Shown piece by piece: positions 57,494-64,000 of a stretch of 64,000 nt of DNA (positions within the stretch are counted from its first letter, which is position 1; the number at the start of each line of letters is the position of its first letter). A program made the translations under genes and the position numbers. Under the pieces are notes generated by a model that saw nothing but the letters and a program-made list of their open reading frames with translations, was not told where the DNA came from and did no database searches. The stretch comes from Desulfococcus multivorans. GTDB lineage: Bacteria > Desulfobacterota > Desulfobacteria > Desulfobacterales > Desulfococcaceae. The stretch lies in the NCBI RefSeq assembly GCF_001854245.1, contig NZ_CP015381.1, positions 4,375,001-4,439,000 of the forward strand, read 5' to 3'.

Positions 57494-58639
57494 TTAAACC
57501 CTAACCAACTCCATCAATGGCTCAAAAGAATATAACGCTGGCTTTCTGCCCGAAGCATCTTCCACTGTAACAATCAGATTTTTTTCCAATAATACTCTTG
57601 TAAATCTTGCAGCGGTCGCAGGAGAAATTCCACTCTTATGTGTAAATTTGTTGTTTCTGAATACTGGATTTGTGAAAACAAAATCAAGCGCGTTGACACT
57701 CCATTTAGAAGATAAAGCATCTGAAAAAACTATTTTCATATTTTCATATAATGCCCTTATGCTCTCCGCTATAGTAAGATTCCTAATGGCCTGCTGCTCA
57801 ACAGCTTCCATAAAAAAAATGCACCAGCTTTCCCAATCACTATTTTCGGATACATTTCGCATTGTGTCTATGTAACGATCTTTATTGTCTTCCAAATACC
57901 CACTTATATAAAAATGAGGCGCAGATATAGTTCCTGAATCCCATAACATCAATGTAATTAACATTCGTCCAATACGCCCATTACCGTCCTTAAATGGATG
58001 CAGTGCCTCAAATTCAATATGGGCTATAGCTGTTTTAACCAATGTTGGATGTGGGCCTTCTTCTATGTATAAGAAGAGCTTATCCAACCCCTCCTGCAGT
58101 TTTTCAGGGCTAATTGGGATAAATAATATATTTCTTTTCAGCTTATCGGCTATATAGTTTTGTTCATTCTTAAACATTCCTGGCGATTTTGAGGCGCCAC
58201 GCCCGTAAAACAGTAATCGCTGGTGGATTGCTTTAATCAACGATTTGGATAATTTGTAGCCATCTTTCATTGCTGCTTGCGTAGCTTTCAACGCTCTCTG
58301 ATAAAGTATCGTTTCAATAACTTCTGACCTTACGTTTGTAGAACTCCCTGCTTCGATGTCACAATCTGCCTCATGCTTGATGCCACAATCTGCCTCATAC
58401 TTGAGGATTTCATCCATTGTACTCACAGTACCTTCCATTCTTGACGATATAACGGCCTCTTGATTGCGCAAAGGAGCTAATAGTATTTCACTGTTGTGCA
58501 TATTTTTTAACATTTGATCGTATCTTGCAACAGCATCGGTGGCTTTCACTAAAGGCTCAATAAATCGTTCATAACGAATACTACCTGGTGGGAATTTGTC
58601 ATAATGATAGTTAACAGCGTTTTCCAAATTGAGATCCAT
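57494..58639 (-). CDS. Fic-family AMPylase-like protein with winged-helix C-terminus
   Basis: 381 aa. The Fic core motif HPFKDGNGRIGRML is intact, so the catalytic His is present. The N-terminal region holds the inhibitory-helix motif SSRMEG ([S/T]xxxE[G/N]), which places it among self-inhibited class II Fic proteins. The C-terminal ~70 residues (GISPATAARFTRVLLEKNLI) look like a winged-helix domain. Fic enzymes transfer AMP to target proteins. An 8-residue tandem duplication (EADCGIKH/EADCDIEA, from a 24-bp repeat at 58355 and 58379) sits after the inhibitory motif. The gene is much more AT-rich than its surroundings, a sign of transfer. Confidence 0.93.
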   Translation of the reverse strand: MDLNLENAVNYHYDKFPPGSIRYERFIEPLVKATDAVARYDQMLKNMHNSEILLAPLRNQEAVISSRMEGTVSTMDEILKYEADCGIKHEADCDIEAGSSTNVRSEVIETILYQRALKATQAAMKDGYKLSKSLIKAIHQRLLFYGRGASKSPGMFKNEQNYIADKLKRNILFIPISPEKLQEGLDKLFLYIEEGPHPTLVKTAIAHIEFEALHPFKDGNGRIGRMLITLMLWDSGTISAPHFYISGYLEDNKDRYIDTMRNVSENSDWESWCIFFMEAVEQQAIRNLTIAESIRALYENMKIVFSDALSSKWSVNALDFVFTNPVFRNNKFTHKSGISPATAARFTRVLLEKNLIVTVEDASGRKPALYSFEPLMELVRV

Positions 58640-58720
58640 CGCTTTATCCTCAATGATTTGATATAAACATTTTACATTAAAATAGTGTCAAAGAAGCTTG
58701 TGGTCAATATTACTATAATT

Positions 58721-58896
58721 TTTGAGAGACAAAAACAATAGGCCTTAATTAATTCAACCCAAAAGCGCTTGTCTATCATATTCAGCTCTATTTGAGAGAC
58801 AAAAACAATAGACCTTAATTGATTCAACCCAAAAGCGCTTGTCTATCATATTCAGCTCTATTTGAGAGACAAAAACAATAGACCTTAATTGATTCA
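58721..58896. repeat. 70-bp tandem repeat, 2.5 copies
   Basis: Units begin at 58721, 58791 and 58861 with TTTGAGAGACAAAAACAATA; the third stops after 36 bp. Units two and three are identical over their shared length, and unit one differs at two positions. No spacers are present, so it is not a CRISPR array. It lies between the fic gene and the end of an IS21-type remnant. Confidence 0.95.
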
Positions 58897-59056
58897 CTTG
58901 GACGCTAAAGAAAACGGACCCGTATGTGCTCAGATAAATTGACCCACCGTGTGCGCACTTTTTTTCTTTCAATGTGGATAAAATACGCTGGATCGATCCT
59001 GTTTTTTGCAGAAGAGAGGTATTTTGGAGATCAGAAAGTCGTTTTTTGGAAGGGCC

Positions 59057-59800
59057 TTATTTTTCCGCTGTATCGCTTTCCGGCACCCTGAGTGATGCGC
59101 CATCGATGCGGATGGTGATGCATCGGTGTTTGAGCCGATCCAGGAGGGCGTCAACGAGGGGTTTTTTCTGGAACAGATCGTACCATTTCGGGTAGTCGAG
59201 ATTGGTTGTTATAATTGTGGACGCTTTGCCGTAACGTTCACCCATCAGCTTGAAAAAACTGTTGACCTGTTCGGGCCTGAGGGTGAGATAATCGAGTTCG
59301 TCGATCAGCAGGACGGGGTAGTTGCAGAGCCGCTGGATGAGCTTGGGAGTGGATCTGTCCGCCAGTGAGGCATACATCTCGTCGAGCAGATCCTGGGCAT
59401 GATAAAACCGGCCTCGATATCCATCGATGAGCGCCTGGCGCAGCAGGCCGATGGCCAGGCCGGTCTTTCCGGTTCCGGGATTGCCGATAAAGACGATATT
59501 CTCGGCGCGGTCAATAAACGAGAGGTCCGCCAGTCCCATGATATGCGATTTGTCGACGGCCGGCTGTTGGTCAAACGGGAAGGTTTTCAGGGTCCAGTCG
59601 TAGGGGATTTTTGCCTGATTGAGCCGGTAGATCATGCTGCGCTGCTGCCGCCATGCCTTCTCTTCACACAAGCGTCGCCACAGCACCTCCGTTGTGGGGA
59701 TCCCTTCTTTATCCGCCTCTTCAAGCATGCGATCGAGCCCGTCGGCCATGCCGGCAAGACGCAGTTCAATGAGCAGTTGACGGAGTTTTTCGCGCATCAC
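59057..59800 (-). CDS. istB: IstB ATPase of IS21-type element
   Basis: 247 aa. IstB signatures: LRLAGMADGLDRML near the N-terminus, Walker A GNPGTGKTGLAIGLL, Walker B LLIDELDYLTL, and STIITTNLDYPKWYDLF. IstB is the DnaA-like AAA+ helper that guides the IstA transposase to target DNA and gives target immunity. It is intact here, but its partner gene is broken, so the element should be immobile by itself. Its start overlaps the istA stop by 4 bp (ATGA). Confidence 0.95.
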   Translation of the reverse strand: MMREKLRQLLIELRLAGMADGLDRMLEEADKEGIPTTEVLWRRLCEEKAWRQQRSMIYRLNQAKIPYDWTLKTFPFDQQPAVDKSHIMGLADLSFIDRAENIVFIGNPGTGKTGLAIGLLRQALIDGYRGRFYHAQDLLDEMYASLADRSTPKLIQRLCNYPVLLIDELDYLTLRPEQVNSFFKLMGERYGKASTIITTNLDYPKWYDLFQKKPLVDALLDRLKHRCITIRIDGASLRVPESDTAEK

Positions 59801-60076
59801 TCGTCCGGGGCCAGATCAAAAAAGTCGCCGGCCACAAATGTGAGGATCAAATTTTCGAGCCGGACGAGATCATACAATCCATAGTGCAGCGCCTGTTCAA
59901 CGGCTTTTCTGAACGCGTCGGCCGGGTAGGTGCGTTTCAGATCGAGCAGCGTTTTGAGTTTTCGCCTGCCGATGCCTCGGGTCCGTTTTTTTAAACCCAC
60001 CACATATTGATCCAGGGTCGGGCAGCTTCCCATGAGCGCCTGTTGCTCCTCTGAGGAGAATTTTTTGCCCTTTAAT
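59797..60076 (-). pseudogene. istA transposase, 3' fragment
   Basis: The last ~93 codons of IstA (ending with FRKAVEQALHYGLYDLVRLENLIL and a short tail) remain. The frame is open through LKGKKFSSEEQQALM to position 60076 and is cut there by the inverted repeat of the IS1380-type element. The rest of istA, including the DDE domain, is not found on the other side of that element. Confidence 0.85.
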
Positions 60077-61616
60077 CCTAAAACAAGCGTGATTTTATAG
60101 CATAAAGCAAAAAAATACTCGAAATATCCGTCTTGTCAGCGTATTATGTGTTTGCCAAAACCTATAATGCCGTCAAGAAGGAGTATTTCGAGTGACACCG
60201 ATTATCTCTAAAAAGCTGAAGAACCGCAAGCGAAAAATCACGCGACGAACCCGAAGAAGAAACTGGGAAGACCGGCCGCGGCCGATGATTTCGGGGTCCA
60301 ATATCCATTATGAATTTGACGGTCGCAGCAAAGGCATTGCCGGCGGCGGGATCGGCATCATTCACACCCTGGCTGAACGAACCGGCTTGATGGATGAACT
60401 CGATGAGCGGCTTGAGATCTTGAAGCGGCATTTGCCCTACCATGAATCGGACCATGTTCTTGACATCGCCTATAACCTTCTTGCCGAAGGCAGTTGTCTT
60501 GAGGATATTGAATTGCTCAGGAATGACGAGGCCTGGCTCAATGCGCTGGGCGCTGAGCTCATCCCCGATCCAACAACCGCCGGCGATTTTCTGAGACGCT
60601 TTGATGAAGATCAGATCATCGAGCTGATGGAAGCCAAAAACGAGATCCGGAAGAAGATATGGCGCCGGCAGCCCCGGTGCTTCAGGAAAGAAGCGGTCAT
60701 CAATGTCGACGGTACGATTTCCGAAACATCGGGGGAATGCAAGGAAGGCATGGACATCTCTTATGACGGGAGATGGGGATATCATCCCCTGGTCGTATCC
60801 CTGGCCCAGACGCGGGAACCCCTCTATCTGGTCAACCGGCCGGCCAATGCACCGTCTCATCTGGATTCGGCCGTCTGGATCGACAAGAGCCTGGATCTCG
60901 TGAAAGGGATCTTTGGCACCGTCAAGCTCCGGGGAGACACCGATTTCGGTCTGACCGCCCATTTTGATAAAGATGTACGCTATTTTTCTATATCACCAAT
61001 GATGCCAAAAACTCAAAAGAGCAGATTCTTGAATTCTATCGAAAGCGGGCTGATCACGAAAACGACATCGAGCAGCTGAAAAACGGGGCCTGCGCCCTCA
61101 AGGCGCCGTCAAACACGCTGCTTTCCAACTGGGCCTACATGGCCATTGCTTCGACGGCATGGGATTTGAAAGCATGGTACGGATTGCTGATGCCGTATCG
61201 GCACTTGGGAAAACGGATCGTACGCATGGAATTCAAAAGGTTCATCCATACCTTTATCCGGATCCCGTGCCTGATCATCAGAACCGGCAGGAAAATTGTC
61301 TATCGGCTCGTGGGATATAATCATTCCCTGAAACACGCTCTGAATTGTTTCCACGCCTTGAAACAGTTCAACTTTCCATAGCGGTATTTTCCGGGGCAGG
61401 AATTGCATGACGCAATTGTGAGCCCGCTTTTAAACCACGGAAAGGAGAGCGCTATGCAGCAACACGACAATCCGGCCTGAACATGAAATACAGGGTGATC
61501 CGCGCCCTGATGACGGCCCGGTTCGACTTTCAGAAGTTAGAAATTTCACAGGAAATAGAGACGAACCCAATTTTTCTCATTTGAGTTAGTCGTATTGTAA
61601 ACGCGCTTGTTTTAGG
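60077..61616 (+). mobile_element. IS1380-family-like insertion element, degenerate
   Basis: Bounded by perfect 13-bp inverted repeats CCTAAAACAAGCG (60077-60089 and the reverse complement 61604-61616), 1540 bp overall. The flanks TTAAT and CCTAA do not match, so no target duplication is visible. The transposase gene inside is frameshifted and internally shortened. After it, 61382-61603 holds no gene. Confidence 0.85.
60192..61381 (+). pseudogene. IS1380-family transposase, frameshifted and deleted
   Basis: GTG 60192 follows AAGAAGGAG. The first frame (to 61079) gives an IS1380-type transposase N-terminus and centre, including [18 protein letters not shown] and [11 protein letters not shown]-like [13 protein letters not shown]. 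Two lesions are visible. LTAHFD runs directly into KDVRYF, which in the family normally lies ~100 or more residues later, so an internal deletion is likely. Then a run of five T at about 60981-60985 needs one more T to continue the frame (YFFYITNDA). After that correction the protein continues through [21 protein letters not shown] and RMEFKRFIHTFIRIPC to a stop at 61379-61381. Confidence 0.88.
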
Positions 61617-62144
61617 CCTAACTATTTGTTATCATGTAGATTCAACATAACCATCCGATATTGAAGGGTATTCATGCCATTTCTTCTCCCTTTGATATCA
61701 GCCACAGTCCACCCATGCTCCACCCCGAAAACAAAAAAAGCCCCACCATCACCACCGATGGGAGACTTATTTAAAAAACAGTAATAGAATTCCCCACGCC
61801 TTGTCCTTCCCTTGGGGGGCTTTAGCACTCCTTCTCTTCTTCGTTAAGCGTTATAAACCCGTTTTGTTGCTATGGCAATAAAAAAAGTTATTATTGTCAT
61901 TGACGCCCTACAGCTTCTCCGTATTCCTCCACATCCATATTATCCTGCCGACGCACAGATCGAGCCAGTCAAGGCCTGTCACCTTTGGCGAAAAATCCGG
62001 GTTGTCGCTGATCGGCACAAATCCTTTTTCCCACCGCTGAACCCGCTTCACCGCGGGAAAGACTGCTTGATAGAAAAGTCGGGTTGTCGTCAAGGAACTG
62101 CTGCGAGAACTAACGAACGCAGACACGCCGGCGGCAGTTTATCC
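61617..62144. other. Unassigned stretch after the IS element
   Basis: No gene is confidently supported. Two minus-strand frames, 61622-61828 (68 aa, with FYYCFLNKSPIGGDGGAFFV) and 61908-62126 (72 aa, with WEKGFVPISDNPDFSPKVTG), have protein-like composition and may be remnants of accessory genes, but I recognise neither. Neither continues istA. Confidence 0.4.
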
Positions 62145-62173
62145 TTGACAAATGCTCAGAAGCACTTTAATAG
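62145..62173 (+). promoter_or_regulatory. Promoter of the 3-hydroxyacyl-CoA dehydrogenase gene
   Basis: TTGACA (62145-62150), 17-nt spacer, TAATAG (62168-62173). The leader to the start codon is about 110 nt. Confidence 0.7.
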
Positions 62174-62288
62174 CTGTAATGTAGTTGTTTTGTATTTTTT
62201 GTCAGGGAAACAGTTCCAGATCCGGTTAAATCGATGGTGTTTATTTTTCCATATATGTTCAATCTGTTAAACAAAAAAGGAGCGGTGA

Positions 62289-63245
62289 ATGGATCCTAAA
62301 AGCGTAAAGAAGGTCGGCGTTATCGGTCTCGGAAAAATGGGAGCGGATTGGGTTGCGAATTTTCTGGAGACCGGTTTTGAAGTTATCGGTTATGATGCCA
62401 ATACCGAGATGTTCGAAAGATCCAGAAAACAGGTGGCCGGCGACTTGAATTGGTTGAAGAAGAAGAAACACGCCGATGATGCGGATTTTGATGTGGATGC
62501 CTGTCTGGCGAAATACAAAATCGTCGAAACCGAAGACGCGTTTGTTGCCGAGCTGCAATCGTGCCAGATTTTTCTCGAGGCGATTTTTGAAGACATCACA
62601 CTCAAATGCGACATGCTCCAGAACTTAACCCCCAAAATGCCGGCCGGGATTGTCCTTTGGAGCAACACGAGTTCCCTGAGCGTGCTCACCATGGCCGAAG
62701 CCTGCGGCAAACCCGAAATGTTTGTCGGCACCCACGGGATGAACCCGGTACATCAGATGCCGGCGGTGGAAGTGGTCCGGCACAAAAAAGTTTCCAACGA
62801 GGCGCTTCAATTTACCGTTGATGTTTTGACACTCATGGGCAAAAAGCCTTTTGTCGCCACCGATGTCAGCGGCTTCTGGGTCAACAAACACCTGATGCCC
62901 TTCATGTTCGAGGCCTACCGTGCCCTTGAACGCGGTGAAGTGACCGTCGCCGATGGAGATTGGGGACTCAAAGGCAGCCTGGGCCACCCGCAAGGGGTGT
63001 TCAAGCTTTCCGATTTCATTGGTATGGACACCATGTACCGGGTGGGTATGTCCATGTATCTGGCCACGCAGGATCCCCGTCTGTATCCCCCGCTGATCGT
63101 GATGCGGATGATTGCCAGAAACGAACTCGGCGTTAAAACCGGGAAAGGGTTTTATGAGTGGGACGGATTTAAAATTGTCAAGGAAAGAGATTTTTCCGAC
63201 CTGGTCATCAAGGACGCCAACAAGCTGATCATGATTAAAGAATAA
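62289..63245 (+). CDS. 3-hydroxyacyl-CoA dehydrogenase family protein
   Basis: 318 aa with AAAAGGAG upstream. The NAD-binding motif is VGVIGLGKMGADW near the N-terminus. LEAIFEDITLKCDML and the catalytic-region LWSNTSSLSVLTMAE followed by GTHGMNPVHQMPAVEVV match the family, with His in the THGMNP position where FNP is usual. The C-terminal domain has GFWVNKHLMPFMFEAYRALE and GVKTGKGFYEW. Family members oxidise 3-hydroxyacyl-CoA using NAD in beta-oxidation or reduce acetoacetyl-CoA; the exact substrate is open. The gene stands alone with its own promoter and a strong terminator. Confidence 0.9.
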   Translation: MDPKSVKKVGVIGLGKMGADWVANFLETGFEVIGYDANTEMFERSRKQVAGDLNWLKKKKHADDADFDVDACLAKYKIVETEDAFVAELQSCQIFLEAIFEDITLKCDMLQNLTPKMPAGIVLWSNTSSLSVLTMAEACGKPEMFVGTHGMNPVHQMPAVEVVRHKKVSNEALQFTVDVLTLMGKKPFVATDVSGFWVNKHLMPFMFEAYRALERGEVTVADGDWGLKGSLGHPQGVFKLSDFIGMDTMYRVGMSMYLATQDPRLYPPLIVMRMIARNELGVKTGKGFYEWDGFKIVKERDFSDLVIKDANKLIMIKE

Positions 63246-63292
63246 TTGAAACCCGCTTTAAAAGCATTCTGTCTTTTGAATCATTGAAACAG

Positions 63293-63335
63293 TGCCGTGC
63301 ATCGGTCCGAAGGATTGGCCGATGCACGGCATTTT
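63293..63335. terminator. Strong terminator between convergent genes
   Basis: TGCCGTGCATCGG (63293-63305) pairs perfectly with CCGATGCACGGCA (63319-63331), 13-nt loop, followed by TTTTC on the plus strand. It lies between the stops of the dehydrogenase gene and the minus-strand symporter gene and may serve both. Confidence 0.9.
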
Positions 63336-63375
63336 CATTGAGATGACCTCCCGATTCCAGAGAGCATCAGATCAT

Positions 63376-64000
63376 CTAGGCAACATGACCTTCCTTTTGT
63401 TCGAGTTCCTCCGGAACATTCACCAGGGCGATCGGCCTGAAAATCGGCGCTTCTTCCAATGCGGGATGAAAAAACAGGGCCAGGCTCCGTTTTTCAACCG
63501 CTCCCGGCTGGGTGAGCATGCAAACGCCGAAGAAAACAATGCCCGAAATAATCAAAGAAAACAAAAAGCCGTTCAGGTTCAAAAGCAATGGACTCGGAAA
63601 CAACACCATCTGCTTTCCACCGATGAAAAACAGCGCCACGTTGCTACCCACACCGATGATGGTAGCCCAAATCGCGCCCTGGGCTGTGGCACGCCGCCAG
63701 AAATAGGCGCCCCATAACGGGAAAATCGTCACCGCAATCATACCGAATGCAATGACGGACAGCTCGGCCACCGGCGTGTTCGGATTCCAGCCGATCGCCA
63801 CACACGCCGCCATGATGACAAGGACACAGAGTTGGGCGATTCTGATCAATCTGTGGGAAGACAGATCCGGAAAAATCAACTTGCAGAGATCGTTGGTGAT
63901 ATTCATGGCATTGCCGAATACCATGCCGTTGACCGTGGACATTGCCGCCGTAAACCCGCCTGAAACGATAATCGCCGCGATGACCTGGGGAAAGGTTCTG
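63376..64000 (-). CDS. Sodium:solute symporter (SSS family), C-terminal part
   Basis: The frame is open to the right edge, so the start lies outside the window; ~208 C-terminal residues are seen. IIVSGGFTAAMSTVNGMVFG is the SSS-family signature near the eighth or ninth membrane segment (usually GLLAAxMST). At least four more membrane segments follow, and the tail is charged (PEELEQKEGHVA). The family imports acetate, proline, pantothenate and other solutes with Na+. The substrate cannot be told from this part. The neighbouring acyl-CoA enzyme is on the opposite strand. Confidence 0.88.
   Translation of the reverse strand, partial: RTFPQVIAAIIVSGGFTAAMSTVNGMVFGNAMNITNDLCKLIFPDLSSHRLIRIAQLCVLVIMAACVAIGWNPNTPVAELSVIAFGMIAVTIFPLWGAYFWRRATAQGAIWATIIGVGSNVALFFIGGKQMVLFPSPLLLNLNGFLFSLIISGIVFFGVCMLTQPGAVEKRSLALFFHPALEEAPIFRPIALVNVPEELEQKEGHVA

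Larger units (their letters stand above)
58900..60076 (-). mobile_element. IS21-family element, truncated
   Basis: Contains a full istB and the last ~93 codons of istA in the usual overlapping order. The istA frame is open right up to 60077, where the IS1380-type inverted repeat begins. The downstream end near 58900 is set by where the 70-bp repeat stops; the stretch 58905-59056 has no gene and should include the IS21 end sequence. Left-end coordinates are approximate. Confidence 0.75.

Noticed and set aside
58721-58896. CRISPR array
   Set aside because: The 70-bp units are directly adjacent with no variable spacers and no cas genes nearby.
58754-58972. 72-aa minus-strand frame in the 70-bp repeat
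   Set aside because: It merely translates the tandem repeat and the IS21 end; no start signal.
61604-61860. Integron attC-like core (GCCTAAC next to the IS end)
   Set aside because: The matching partner core is absent and the spacing is too long. The sequence is explained by the IS inverted repeat and chance.

Overview
The window reads as a stretch of chromosome from a Gram-negative anaerobe, most likely a Desulfobacterota (sulfate-reducer-type deltaproteobacterium). This is inferred from gene content: heptose synthesis for LPS (hldE), a B12-dependent class II ribonucleotide reductase, a UGA-encoded selenoprotein, an SRP RNA with a long leader, and moderately high GC coding sequence. No rRNA or other species-level marker is present.

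Layout. 1-4.8 kb: the end of a dynamin-like GTPase gene, a rhomboid protease fused to a DnaJ C-terminal domain, cardiolipin synthase, and a DUF166-family selenoprotein whose in-frame UGA is followed by a SECIS-like hairpin. 4.9-7.2 kb: a small HTH-type protein behind a good promoter, the SRP RNA on the minus strand, and a DUF3568 lipoprotein. 7.2-12.4 kb: tilS, ftsH, folP and a TPR lipoprotein. 12.4-19 kb: methionine gamma-lyase-like enzyme, nrdJ with paired NrdR boxes, a TauE-type permease, hsp20 and a divergent protein of unknown function. 19-27.6 kb: tsaD, a WecA/CapD-type fusion, purM, then hom-thrH-thioesterase-hldE-DUF167 and initiator tRNA. 28-37 kb: a processive glycosyltransferase, phosphomannomutase, a subtilase with coding minisatellites, a peptide-binding protein and an HD-GYP receptor. 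37.6-43.5 kb: rtcB and archease flank a GDPD gene and a giant PHP-like membrane protein. 43.8-48.5 kb: a two-gene RdgC, dnaN and gyrB. 48.6-55.7 kb: a small membrane protein, tRNA-Pro, tRNA-Leu, then tig-clpP-clpX-lon. 55.7-62.2 kb: tRNA-Val and tRNA-Asp, followed by an accessory region with an integrase running into tRNA-Asp, a Fic protein, 70-bp tandem repeats, an IS21 remnant and a degenerate IS1380-type element. 62.3-64 kb: a 3-hydroxyacyl-CoA dehydrogenase and the end of a sodium:solute symporter gene.

The genes fall into recognisable modules: protein quality control (ftsH; tig-clpP-clpX-lon; hsp20; rhomboid), replication (dnaN-gyrB with RdgC; nrdJ), threonine precursor synthesis (hom-thrH), tRNA modification (tilS, tsaD), RNA repair (rtcB plus archease) and envelope assembly (hldE, cls, the WecA/CapD fusion, the glycosyltransferase and the hexose-phosphate mutase). 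The observations most worth following are the selenoprotein with its SECIS, a dispersed family of three long hairpins, the NrdR operator pair, the split RdgC beside dnaN, and the fusion proteins.
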